Source: an uncultured Pseudoteredinibacter sp. | GTDB lineage: Bacteria; Pseudomonadota; Gammaproteobacteria; Pseudomonadales; Cellvibrionaceae | Reading direction: 5' to 3' | Length of the DNA: 64,000 bases | Assembly: GCF_947502065.1 (NCBI RefSeq) | Contig: NZ_CANMYE010000001.1 | Span: forward strand, 248,001-312,000 | Shown: positions 16,924-25,472 of the stretch, piece after piece | Layout: each line of letters begins with the position of its first letter | Position numbering within the stretch: the stretch's first letter is position 1 | Program-made: the position numbers and the translations under genes | The notes under the pieces: generated by a model | The model's input: the letters and a program-made list of their open reading frames with translations, nothing else | Databases searched by the model: none | What the model was told of the DNA's origin: nothing

Positions 16924-18653
16924 CTATGCAAGCTCCCAAAATACGTATTGGTGATATTCTTATTGAGCAAGGCGTAATCTCTGAAGGTCAACTTCAAGAA
17001 GCGCTTGCCGAACAGAAGAAAACGGGCCGTAAACTCGGCCGTACTTTAGTTGAGATGGATTTGGTCAAGGAAGATCGCTTGCTCAAGATTCTGTCCGAGC
17101 AGCTTAGTATCCCCTATCAAGACTTGGATAAATTACAGCTAACGATTTCTGATGTTCAAAAGCTCCCAGAAACTCTGGCTCGTCGCTATAGAATTCTTTG
17201 TTTAGGGCAGAGCAATGGCGTTGTTCAGGTCGCTATGGCAGATCCAAGTGATATCTTTGGCTTGGATGAAGTGCGTAAGCATTTCGGTGGCCCGGTAAGT
17301 TCTGTAATCGCTCGTGAAGGGCAGATTATGGATATTCTTGATAAGGCTTATCAACAGGCTGACGAAATTGCCAACTTGGCGGGCGAGCTTGAGGATGAGC
17401 TGGCCGAAAATGCTATCTCGGTGACAGGCTTATTGGGCGAAGTCGAAGAGAGTGATGCGCCAGTTGTTCGCTTGCTTGAAAAGCTCTTTGAAGAAGCGGT
17501 TCAGAATAAAGCTTCTGATATTCATATTGAACCCGATGAAAATGTCTTACGCATTCGTCGACGAATCGATGGCGTGCTATATGAGCAGATTGTTAATGAA
17601 AACAGTATTGCCGGTGCCTTGGTTGTTCGTCTAAAACTCATGGCCAGTTTGGATATCTCCGAGAAACGCTTGCCTCAGGATGGACGCTTTCACTTAATGG
17701 TACGGGATCATAAGGTCGATGTTCGACTTTCTACAATGCCCGTGCAATATGGTGAGTCTGTTGTATTGCGTATTTTGGATCAAACTGAAGGCATTCTGCC
17801 GCTGGATAAAGTGGGTATGACCAGAACGCACACTGAACGCTTTCGGGCATCTATTCAGCGTCCACATGGCCTGATCCTCGTAACTGGCCCTACCGGATCG
17901 GGTAAGACCACCACGCTTTATGGCGCTGTGAGCGAACTGAATAGCGCCGACAAAAAAATCATAACTGTCGAGGACCCCGTCGAGTACCGCTTGCCTCGCG
18001 TTAATCAAGTTCAGATTAACGAAAAAATTGGTCTCGATTTCTCTACCGTTCTGCGTGCCACTTTGCGTCAGGATCCAGATATATTGCTGGTGGGTGAAAT
18101 TCGGGATGCAGATTCTGCAGAAATCGCTATGCGTGCAGCGATGACCGGTCACTTGGTATTGTCTACTTTACACACCAATGACGCGCTCAGCTCAGCCTTA
18201 CGCTTGGTTGATATGGGGGTCGATCCATATTTGGTAGCTGCGTCTTTAAAAACCGTTGTTGCGCAACGCTTAATTCGGCGCGTTTGCCGCGCTTGCGCAG
18301 AGCAGCATCAAGCAAGCGATGCCGAGCTGAAATACATTGAAAGTATACTGGGGCTAGGACAGCACGATACCTCTCGCATGAAAAAAGGACGCGGCTGTGC
18401 AAGCTGTAATCACACAGGCTATCGTGGTCGCATTGGTATCTTTGAAATTCTTGATATTAACGAGTCAATGGCTAAAGCACTACGAAGCCGCGATGTTGAT
18501 GGATTTAATAAAGCCGCTATTAATCAGAAAAGCTTCATTCCTTTAGGGCGCAGCGCACTAGCTTATGCCTTGCAAGGCTTAACTTCTATTGAAGAGGTTA
18601 TGCGTATATGTGCCATGTTGGATGATGAAAGCCAGCTGTTGGAGGCTAACTGA
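16920..18653 (+). CDS. mshE: MSHA extension ATPase MshE (GspE/PilB type), c-di-GMP binding
   Basis: Hexameric ATPase that drives pilus polymerisation at the cytoplasmic face. The N-terminus carries tandem MshEN motifs known from Vibrio MshE and PilB to bind cyclic di-GMP: RIGDILIEQGVISEGQLQEA (from about residue 9) and KLGRTLVEMDLVKEDRLLKI (from about 37). In the second, Asp replaces the first-motif Gly. The ATPase core has Walker A GPTGSGKTTTLYGA (about 324-337), the Asp box, Walker B ILLVGEIRD and the His box HLVLSTLHTND. Four cysteines (CRAC near 457 and CASC near 493) form the zinc site of the family. Length 577. So pilus extension should depend on c-di-GMP. Confidence 0.95.
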   Translation: MTMQAPKIRIGDILIEQGVISEGQLQEALAEQKKTGRKLGRTLVEMDLVKEDRLLKILSEQLSIPYQDLDKLQLTISDVQKLPETLARRYRILCLGQSNGVVQVAMADPSDIFGLDEVRKHFGGPVSSVIAREGQIMDILDKAYQQADEIANLAGELEDELAENAISVTGLLGEVEESDAPVVRLLEKLFEEAVQNKASDIHIEPDENVLRIRRRIDGVLYEQIVNENSIAGALVVRLKLMASLDISEKRLPQDGRFHLMVRDHKVDVRLSTMPVQYGESVVLRILDQTEGILPLDKVGMTRTHTERFRASIQRPHGLILVTGPTGSGKTTTLYGAVSELNSADKKIITVEDPVEYRLPRVNQVQINEKIGLDFSTVLRATLRQDPDILLVGEIRDADSAEIAMRAAMTGHLVLSTLHTNDALSSALRLVDMGVDPYLVAASLKTVVAQRLIRRVCRACAEQHQASDAELKYIESILGLGQHDTSRMKKGRGCASCNHTGYRGRIGIFEILDINESMAKALRSRDVDGFNKAAINQKSFIPLGRSALAYALQGLTSIEEVMRICAMLDDESQLLEAN

Positions 18654-18655
18654 TC

Positions 18656-19879
18656 ATGGCTAGCTTCTCGTATATAGGTCGATCTGCAGATGGTCAACGG
18701 CTAAGCGGTAGCTACGAAGCGGCAAACGCTGAGTCGGTAGCAAACAGGTTGGCTGAGCGCGGAATAATTCCCCTGGAGATTCAACCGCAAGTAGAGCAGC
18801 AGAGTTTTATTGATGAGCTTAACAAGTCTCTTGGACTTGAGCGTGTCGAAAAACAAGAACTGATCATGTTTGCGCGCCAAATGTATACCATTAGCCGTTC
18901 TGGGATTCCGCTAATCAAAGCGATCAGAGGTCTAGCATCGACTACCAAACAACGGGCTCTTGAAAAAGTACTGCTGGCTATTGTCGAGCAATTGGAGTCA
19001 GGGTCCAGCTTGGCAAACGCAATGCGTCATCACCCAAGGGTTTTCGACAATATGTTTGTTTCTATGGTTGATGCTGGTGAGAACAGTGGTCAACTAGAGC
19101 AAACCTTTAAGCAAATTGCAGAGTATATTCAGCAGGATATCGACAATAAAAAACGTGTGTCGGCGGCTTTAAGGTATCCGAGTTTTGTCATTATCGCACT
19201 TAGTATTGCGATTACCGTTGTTAATATAAAAGTGATCCCCGCTTTTGCATTGATGTATGCAAAGTTTAGTGCCGAATTACCGTGGACAACCAAGTTCTTA
19301 ATCGGAATGTCGGATGTCTTTGTGAATTATTGGCCCTATATGTTGCTTGCTGTTGTCGCGTTGGTACTGGCAGTTCGTCAGCACTTGAAGACAGAGATAG
19401 GGCAACGCCAGTGGGGAAGATTGAAGCTGCGGATGCCAATCATTGGCTCAATTATCCAGCAGGCATCAATGGCTCGCTATGCCAGGGGCTTAGCGTTAAT
19501 GCTTCGTTCCGGTGTCCCAATTAATCAGTCATTGGGACTGGTGGCCTCTGCCATGGATAATTTATATCTCAGCGAGCAGATTACACAGATTCGCCGCTCT
19601 GTAGAGCGTGGCGATAGTCTGTTACAGGCTCATGGTGGTGTAGGAATTTTCACGCCATTAGTGCTTCAGATGATAGCTGTAGGTGAAGAAAGTGGTCGTG
19701 TCGAAGAGTTACTCGATGAAGTTGCCTTGTTTTATGAAGAAGAGGTCGACTACGACCTCAAACGGTTAAGCGCCAAGATTGAGCCTATTATGATTGTAGT
19801 GATGGCAGCATTTGTAATGGTTTTGGCTTTGGGCATATTTTTGCCCATGTGGGACATGTTATCTATTCAAACACGTTGA
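18656..19879 (+). CDS. mshG: MSHA platform protein MshG (GspF/PilC type)
   Basis: Polytopic inner-membrane platform protein on which the pilus rod is assembled, expected to be turned by MshE. The 407 residues carry two T2SSF repeats: a cytoplasmic helical half (about 70-190, beginning FARQMYTISRSGIPLIKAIRGL) then a pair of membrane helices, and a second half (about 270-390, beginning YARGLALMLRSGVPINQSLG) then a C-terminal membrane helix (IVVMAAFVMVLALGIFLPMW). GEESGRVEELLDEVALFYEEEV is the family C-terminal signature. ATG at 18656 follows the mshE stop (TGATCATG) by two bases. Confidence 0.94.
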   Translation: MASFSYIGRSADGQRLSGSYEAANAESVANRLAERGIIPLEIQPQVEQQSFIDELNKSLGLERVEKQELIMFARQMYTISRSGIPLIKAIRGLASTTKQRALEKVLLAIVEQLESGSSLANAMRHHPRVFDNMFVSMVDAGENSGQLEQTFKQIAEYIQQDIDNKKRVSAALRYPSFVIIALSIAITVVNIKVIPAFALMYAKFSAELPWTTKFLIGMSDVFVNYWPYMLLAVVALVLAVRQHLKTEIGQRQWGRLKLRMPIIGSIIQQASMARYARGLALMLRSGVPINQSLGLVASAMDNLYLSEQITQIRRSVERGDSLLQAHGGVGIFTPLVLQMIAVGEESGRVEELLDEVALFYEEEVDYDLKRLSAKIEPIMIVVMAAFVMVLALGIFLPMWDMLSIQTR

Positions 19880-19920
19880 TTGAACTTTTGTTAAAAAGCC
19901 TTTGTGGCTTGGAGGATGTT

Positions 19921-20358
19921 ATGAAAACGAACGCAATACCTAACGTTAAGGCGCAAGCAGGTTTTACCTTGATTGAGCTGGTGGCAGTGATTGTGATTTT
20001 AGGGATTTTATCGGCAACAGCATTGCCCCGCTTTGTGGATCTTTCAGATTCTGCAGAGCAGGCCGCGCTTAAAGGTGTGGCGGGTGCCTTAAGTAGTGCC
20101 TCGGCCTTGAATCATGCTAATAACTTAGCGGCGGATGCAGGCTTATCCACAGGGACAGTTACGGTTGTTACATCTTGTGCGAACGCTGTAAATTTATTAG
20201 AGGGCAATTCATTGCCGAATAGTAATTACGCCGTAAGCGGGACCGCTCCTGCAGCCGCGGACCCTGAGGGTACGCAGTTTACTTGTAATGTGACCTATAC
20301 CCCTTCTGGTGGTACAGCAATTTCTGAGTCTTTTGTTGCCTATAAGGCGACTAACTAA
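19921..20358 (+). CDS. mshA: MSHA major pilin MshA
   Basis: Type IV pilin, the main filament subunit. ATG at 19921 follows GGAGG at ideal distance; the frame is open upstream into mshG but that part is not coding. The prepilin leader is 14 residues and ends in Gly, giving a mature start FTLIELVAVIVILGILSATA with Glu5, the standard signature for cleavage and N-methylation by a prepilin peptidase. The mature globular part is about 131 residues, with two cysteines (in VVTSCAN and FTCNVTY) that likely form the disulphide loop. Vibrio loci have mshB, and often mshF, before mshA; here only this pilin gene lies between mshG and mshC. Confidence 0.9.
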   Translation: MKTNAIPNVKAQAGFTLIELVAVIVILGILSATALPRFVDLSDSAEQAALKGVAGALSSASALNHANNLAADAGLSTGTVTVVTSCANAVNLLEGNSLPNSNYAVSGTAPAAADPEGTQFTCNVTYTPSGGTAISESFVAYKATN

Positions 20359-20373
20359 AAACTAGTAGCCCCA

Positions 20374-20799
20374 ATGAAGCGCTTCGAAGGGTTCACCTTA
20401 GTTGAGTTAGTCTCCATTATTGTGATCTTAGCCATTATTTCTATCACCGTAATGGGAGTTAGTAACAGTGGTGACGCTCAACGAGTACAAGCAAGCCGAG
20501 ATCAAGTTTTGCTTGCATTACGTAGCGCTCGTCATTTAGCCATGGCAAAAGCGAGCGCTGGGCGTAGTATTCAATTTGTTGCACTCGCGTCGAACGATAC
20601 TATCGATGTACAGGATGCAGGCACCAGTGTCAGTTTGGGTGCTGCCAACTATCCTTATGTGTTAGGCCAAGGCATCGAAATCAGCGATGCCAGCTTTCGC
20701 TTTGACAAGATGGGCAGGACCAGCGCTGGATCAATTTCTATTAGTGCTAGCGATGCGAGTGTGACGATCTCTGTCTCGGCTAATGGTGCAACTCAATGA
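20374..20799 (+). CDS. mshC: MSHA minor pilin MshC
   Basis: A 141-residue minor (pseudo)pilin of GspH type. The leader is six residues and ends in Gly; the mature start is FTLVELVSIIVILAIISITV with Glu5. The body is short and beta-rich. ATG at 20374 sits 15 bp after the mshA stop. Minor pilins MshC, D, O and P are thought to form the tip complex that starts fibre assembly, by comparison with GspH-I-J-K. The last codons overlap the start of mshD by four bases. Confidence 0.82.
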   Translation: MKRFEGFTLVELVSIIVILAIISITVMGVSNSGDAQRVQASRDQVLLALRSARHLAMAKASAGRSIQFVALASNDTIDVQDAGTSVSLGAANYPYVLGQGIEISDASFRFDKMGRTSAGSISISASDASVTISVSANGATQ

Positions 20800-21278
20800 G
20801 AAGCTTAATGCAAAATGGCTTTACCCTGGTGGAGTTGATTGTATTTATCGTTCTTTTGGGAATCGTAGCCGGTGCTTTTAGTTTGGCCTTTAGCCAAGTG
20901 AGTCGAGACAGTATCGACCCAATTGAGCAACATAGAGCATTGCAGTGTGCAAAATCCAAATTGGAAAGCATAACTTTATTGCGCTTTTCATCCACGAGCC
21001 CTGTTGGCGGTTTACCAGCCTGTGGAAGTGGGCAAGATGGCGCACAAGTGTGCGGGGCAATCATCGCATCCTCCGTAAAGGATGATATCGGTGATTATCA
21101 TGGCGATAGTGATAATAGTTTTGAGGCTTGTTCGATCAGTGTGTCTGTGAATGAAGGGGCTGCTGGGGTTTCTGTAACAGGATTAGCGAGCAGCGGAGCA
21201 CAGCTTCGTAGGGTTGAAGTACGGGCTGTGGTTGGCAGCAGTGAAGTGGTCCTTAGTAGCTACAAGGGTAACTTCTAA
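20796..21278 (+). CDS. mshD: MSHA minor pilin MshD
   Basis: A 160-residue GspI/PilV-like minor pilin. Leader of eight residues ending in Gly; mature start FTLVELIVFIVLLGIVAGAF with Glu5. The following helix ends in IEQHRALQCAKSKLESITLL, the GspI/PilV-like segment after the helix. Four cysteines lie in the globular part (within HRALQCAKS, LPACGSG, AQVCGAI and FEACSISV), enough for two disulphides. Start overlaps the mshC stop (ATGA), and the stop overlaps mshO (TAATG), so the three minor pilins are translationally coupled. Confidence 0.82.
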   Translation: MRSLMQNGFTLVELIVFIVLLGIVAGAFSLAFSQVSRDSIDPIEQHRALQCAKSKLESITLLRFSSTSPVGGLPACGSGQDGAQVCGAIIASSVKDDIGDYHGDSDNSFEACSISVSVNEGAAGVSVTGLASSGAQLRRVEVRAVVGSSEVVLSSYKGNF

Positions 21279-22063
21279 TGCATTTTTCTGCTGCCAAAAA
21301 CTCCGGTTTTACTTTGGTTGAGCTAATTGCCGTTATTATTATTGTGGCTGTTATTGGCTCCTTGGGCAGCTCTTTTTTCTTACAGTATTTAAGCAGCCAA
21401 CAAGCTATGCAGCAGCGTATCGATTTATTTAGTCGAAGTCGTTTAGCTATTAATTTAATTTCCAGGGAGGTAGAAAATGCACTTCCAAATAGCGTACGTG
21501 CGACAGCGGGCGGCCAGTGTGTAGAGTTTATTCCCGTTATTGGCGGTGGCATCTTGGAAAGTGAGCCCCCTACCAATGGTAATCAAGCCCCAGCAAGCTC
21601 AGAGCTTGATCTTTTAGCTTATAGCATTGATCGTGGAACGGCTAATACTGTGGTAATCGCTGCGGTGAGTTCTACGGATATCTATAGTGGTGCGGCACTT
21701 GGCAGCTTAGCTTCACCTTTGGCTACTGGCCAAGGAAGCGGCACCGTTAACCTGTCCAGCCCGACGGTGTTCTCGCAATCGTCTTCGAGTCGACGTGTGT
21801 TTTTTATTGCTGGAAGTCGGGCGTTTTGTATCTATCAAGGTGGCCTGTATGAATACAACCGTGCAGGGGTCTTTGCTGCAGCGTTTGCTCCCTCGGCTAC
21901 GGGCATACTTGTGGACAGCTCGGTGAATGCCAGTGGTGGTGGGTTTACCGTACAATCTGGTGCACTAAATAATGGTGCCGAGCTTAATGTCGATTTGGTT
22001 TTCACCAAAGGCAACGCGCAGTTTATAAGTAGTGATAGGGTTTATATACGCAATGTTCCCTAA
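21278..22063 (+). CDS. mshO: MSHA minor pilin MshO
   Basis: A 261-residue PilW/GspJ-like minor pilin. Leader of ten residues ending in Gly; mature start FTLVELIAVIIIVAVIGSLG with Glu5. After the helix, QQRIDLFSRSRLAINLISRE is the GspJ/PilW hallmark (a long helix with conserved Arg and Glu), and the rest is a large beta domain. It ends YIRNVP, with the mshP start inside its 3' end. The gene order mshC-D-O-P-Q is standard. Confidence 0.83.
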   Translation: MHFSAAKNSGFTLVELIAVIIIVAVIGSLGSSFFLQYLSSQQAMQQRIDLFSRSRLAINLISREVENALPNSVRATAGGQCVEFIPVIGGGILESEPPTNGNQAPASSELDLLAYSIDRGTANTVVIAAVSSTDIYSGAALGSLASPLATGQGSGTVNLSSPTVFSQSSSSRRVFFIAGSRAFCIYQGGLYEYNRAGVFAAAFAPSATGILVDSSVNASGGGFTVQSGALNNGAELNVDLVFTKGNAQFISSDRVYIRNVP

Positions 22064-22523
22064 ACGAGCTCTCAGTGCTATCTCCTCTGTATCGCCAAAG
22101 AAAGCGCGAGGCTTTATGTTGCCTGTAGCTATCTTTCTGATTATCGCAATAGCGGCGCTAGCCGTAGGGCTTAGTCGATCCAGTTCAGTGGTACCATTCG
22201 TCTCGCTTCAAGAAGTATTCTCGCAGCGAGCATTTTATGCTGCAGAAAGTGGTGCAAATTATGCTTTAAGCCATCTTTTGTTACATCCCGAGGCGAATCG
22301 CCCCGCAGGAGATGCCGCTTGCCTAGAGCTGAGTGCTGTTACCTTGTCATTTTCCAGTAGTGGCTTAGAACAATGTCAGGCAATTATTAGCTGCCAAATT
22401 CAAAATGGCGTCGTAAATGATGCCAGCTATTACACTATTAGCAGTCAGGGCAGCTGCGGTTCTGCGCCTTTAGATGCGTTAAGAAGCTTATCGGTAAGTG
22501 CCTATATTCCTGGTGAGCCATAA
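22053..22523 (+). CDS. mshP: MSHA biogenesis protein MshP (GspK/PilX-like)
   Basis: A 156-residue PilX/GspK-like tip protein. ATG at 22053 lies inside mshO; the longer frame starting GTG at 22032 is rejected as buried deeper in mshO. After 20 basic residues comes ARG then FMLPVAIFLIIAIAALAVG. Unlike the other four pilins it has Val at mature position 5, not Glu; GspK-type tip subunits are known to lack Glu5. The next segment QRAFYAAESGANYALSHLLL is the PilX/MshP signature. Cysteines at about positions 97, 112, 117 and 137. A short inverted repeat follows the stop. Confidence 0.8.
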   Translation: MFPKRALSAISSVSPKKARGFMLPVAIFLIIAIAALAVGLSRSSSVVPFVSLQEVFSQRAFYAAESGANYALSHLLLHPEANRPAGDAACLELSAVTLSFSSSGLEQCQAIISCQIQNGVVNDASYYTISSQGSCGSAPLDALRSLSVSAYIPGEP

Positions 22524-22529
22524 TTAGGT

Positions 22530-22562
22530 ATTTTGAGTAAGTCCATTCCTAGTTCTCAAAAT
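22530..22562 (+). repeat. Inverted repeat after mshP
   Basis: ATTTTGAG at 22530-22537 pairs perfectly with CTCAAAAT at 22555-22562 around a 17-nt loop, a few bases after the mshP stop. No T-run follows, so it is more likely an mRNA-stabilising or processing hairpin than a true terminator. It falls in the 152-bp gap before the first mshQ gene. Confidence 0.35.
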
Positions 22563-22675
22563 TAATCGTAATACTTGATCAAGCTTTAGTTGTCCACTTA
22601 GCGGCCGATACAGCAACTATGGGTTTTTCTGTGCTATTTTTAATGCAGTCCAGAGTATGATTTCGAGGTAACGCT

Positions 22676-25324
22676 TTGTTGACACGCTTTTTATTAACAG
22701 CTCTTGTATGGCTTTGTTCGGCCGCTCAAAGCCAGGCTGAAGTTGTTTTTAGTGACAATTTGAACGATCAAGCTGAAGTGCGTCGTAACTGGAACTTTAT
22801 CGGCAGCGTTGACTTTCGAAGTGGGCAAGCCGCTGAATCTGGGCAGGCCATAGGGGTAGGTCCAAACTCTTATTTTTATCGCTTCTTCAGGCAATCTGAA
22901 ACACCTGATAGCATGCAACTCACCTTTTGGTTCCGAGTGGGTAGAAACGATTTTAGCTGGAGCCCAAATAGGCGCTCTCGCTTCTACGTTTACTGGTATG
23001 GCTCTGGTGTATCAAATGGTTGGTATATAACCGAATTACATAGAGGGTCTTCTGGCGCAGGCAGCATCCGCAGTGTCACTATTGATATACCAACAAATCA
23101 AATTGGCCGCGATAACTACGTACTGTTTTATAACTCCGGCAGCGCAGGTTACTATCATATTGATAATATTGTCGTTACCCGAAATCAAGAGCAGGGCTTG
23201 GACCACTTTGATATCGCTTCTGGTGGTACAACAGCAAGCGTTTGTGCAGCTCAGGAGATTCTGATTGAAGCAAAAGATAGTTCAGGTCAGTTACTAAGCG
23301 ACTACCAAGGTTTGGTCGACATTAGCACCAGCAGTGGCCATGGTACATGGTCCATGCCAAACGCTAATAATCGCTTTAGCGCAGGCCCCGCTGACAGCGG
23401 CCAAGCCAGCTATCAATTTCATAGCGATGACAATGGTCAGCTAAGGCTGCGTTTGTCAAATGAGCATGCTGAAAGTCTAAGTATTCAGCTTAGAGAAAAC
23501 TCCGGCTCGATTTCGAGTAACAGCTCCACAATTCGCTTTTCTGAGAATGCCTTTGTTGTTGAATATGATGACCCACTCAATGATGATGTGATCGCCTACC
23601 GCAATCATGATTTACAAATAACCATGATGAAACGTGATTCCAGTGGTAATTGTGGTGCAGCACTAAATTACAATCGTACTGGAGTTTATGTGCGCAATAT
23701 CGATATGGCTGATGACCCAGGAGGACTCAGTCCGCAGTTGCTGCTTGGGGGATCTACAGAAACTCTGAGTAGTGGTTTCTCTGAATTACCGATTAGCTTT
23801 TCTCAAGGTCAAGCTCGTGTGCAATTACTCACGAGAGATGTTGGGCATTTTCGATTAGATATCGAAGATCGCAGTAACAGTTTTAGTGACTCTACTATTT
23901 ATGGCAGCAGTGCTGAAATTTCGGTAAGACCCTTTGCTTTCGCTATTTCCGTGCCGGGTAGCTCCAATAGCTTGCAGGCCAATGCGCCAGCATTTAAAGC
24001 TGCCGGTGAGAATTTTTCGGCAAATGTTAGTGCTGTTGGCTGGCAGCCCAGTGACGATACTAACAATGATGGTATGGCTGATGGCCATAACGATAGCAAT
24101 TCACAAAACAATGCGGATTTATCTAATAACCCTGTTTTAGCGGCATTCGGAAGTGAAACACCGAGGTATAACGTGCAACTAAGCGCACGATCTGTTGCAC
24201 CGCTAACGGTGGCCCATCAAGAATTAGGAGGTTCCATCAGCCTCACTGGTTTTAGTAGTGGTAGGGCAGACGCTGAATTAAACTATTCCAATGCTGGCAT
24301 TATAGAAATAGATCTTAGCCTTGGCGAAGCTAGTTATCTTGGTGGATCTACTCAAGCTGCCGCTAAAATAGTTGGTCGTTCAGGGGTGGTAGGTAGGTTC
24401 ACCGCCGATCATTTTCTTGTTCAAAATGCCAATGTGGACGTATTTTGTAGTGCAAGCAATCTGACTCATCTGTCCCAGCCATTTACAGTCTCTGCAGAAA
24501 TTTCAGCTCGTGCTAGAGATGGCCGAGTATTGGATGCATATAGTGGAGAGTTCGCAAAACTCAGCGATAGTGAGGGCCTGCGAGAGCTCGATGCTAAGCC
24601 TCTTAACGGCAACGTTTTAACGGGAAGAGCTGATGTCGTATCAGAACTGTTAAATTTCACGCAGGGACAGGCGACCTTGAATGCGTCCTTAAGAGTTAAT
24701 AAAACTGATCAAAAAGAATCACCATTACGGGATGTCCAGCTAGGCCTGCGCTTAGTTGATTCGGACGGTATTCGTCTTAATTCCAGTAGTATGGATCTCG
24801 ATATTGATGGTGACGGTGATACAGATTCGAAGTTGCTTGGCAGCTCGGACTTTTATTACTCACGGTTATTTGCCGCGAGCAGGCATGGCCCTGAAACTGA
24901 AAACCTTCAGCTGCCCTTAGAAATACAGTCATGGGCAGGGCACTCCTTTGTCAGAAATGAAAATGATAGCTGCAGTCAAATTAATCGTGTTGATGTTCGC
25001 TTTGCCGCTACTGGCCCTTTAGATGTCCCATCAAATCTTACAGTTCCTATTGCAGCTTCCAGCACGACGGCGAGTTTTGCGGATATGCAGGCCCAGACTA
25101 TTAATTTTAGCGCTGGCAACGCGGGTATGCAGTTTTCTGCGCCGGGCCTCGCTAACCGAGGCGAAGTGGAGGTAATTATCGACTATAGTGCGGCGCCTTG
25201 GCTGTCACATGATTGGAATCAAAATGATATAGACGACGAGCTTCAGCTACCGACTGTGCTGGCAAAGTTTGGAGCGATAAGAGGGCATGATCTTGTCGTA
25301 TATTGGCGAGAAAATACTCGCTGA
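22676..25324 (+). CDS. mshQ: MshQ-like surface protein, DUF6701 domain (copy 1)
   Basis: Large exported protein (882 residues) that closes MSHA loci; probable tip adhesin, by position and size only. Start is TTG at 22676, with GAGGTAA upstream; the paralogue has ATG at the matching place (ATG TTG ACC CGT against TTG TTG ACA CGC). A signal peptide ends near AQSQA. About 20-170 is a jelly-roll, LamG-like domain ending GYYHIDNIVV. About 175-260 is a beta-sandwich with Cys near 188. The DUF6701 C-terminal region (about 410-882) follows, with two Asp/Asn-rich calcium-type loops (DDTNNDGMADGHND and DIDGDGDTDSK) and the family end signature HDLVVYWREN. The second mshQ lies 148 bp downstream. Confidence 0.82.
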   Translation: MLTRFLLTALVWLCSAAQSQAEVVFSDNLNDQAEVRRNWNFIGSVDFRSGQAAESGQAIGVGPNSYFYRFFRQSETPDSMQLTFWFRVGRNDFSWSPNRRSRFYVYWYGSGVSNGWYITELHRGSSGAGSIRSVTIDIPTNQIGRDNYVLFYNSGSAGYYHIDNIVVTRNQEQGLDHFDIASGGTTASVCAAQEILIEAKDSSGQLLSDYQGLVDISTSSGHGTWSMPNANNRFSAGPADSGQASYQFHSDDNGQLRLRLSNEHAESLSIQLRENSGSISSNSSTIRFSENAFVVEYDDPLNDDVIAYRNHDLQITMMKRDSSGNCGAALNYNRTGVYVRNIDMADDPGGLSPQLLLGGSTETLSSGFSELPISFSQGQARVQLLTRDVGHFRLDIEDRSNSFSDSTIYGSSAEISVRPFAFAISVPGSSNSLQANAPAFKAAGENFSANVSAVGWQPSDDTNNDGMADGHNDSNSQNNADLSNNPVLAAFGSETPRYNVQLSARSVAPLTVAHQELGGSISLTGFSSGRADAELNYSNAGIIEIDLSLGEASYLGGSTQAAAKIVGRSGVVGRFTADHFLVQNANVDVFCSASNLTHLSQPFTVSAEISARARDGRVLDAYSGEFAKLSDSEGLRELDAKPLNGNVLTGRADVVSELLNFTQGQATLNASLRVNKTDQKESPLRDVQLGLRLVDSDGIRLNSSSMDLDIDGDGDTDSKLLGSSDFYYSRLFAASRHGPETENLQLPLEIQSWAGHSFVRNENDSCSQINRVDVRFAATGPLDVPSNLTVPIAASSTTASFADMQAQTINFSAGNAGMQFSAPGLANRGEVEVIIDYSAAPWLSHDWNQNDIDDELQLPTVLAKFGAIRGHDLVVYWRENTR

Positions 25325-25472
25325 GACATTTTCATTCTTGCCCGCTTCATGCAGGCTTAAAAATATACCGACTATCAATCTTAGCTGGAGAGTTTTACAA
25401 AAATTACCTATTACTTAATAGATGACTACTTTTACAGTAGTTGAACATAAAATCGATTAAGCCATAGGTGCC

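Noticed and set aside
19849..19920. Upstream extension of the mshA frame into mshG
   Set aside because: GGAGG and the pilin leader fix the start at 19921; the extension lies in the 3' end of mshG.
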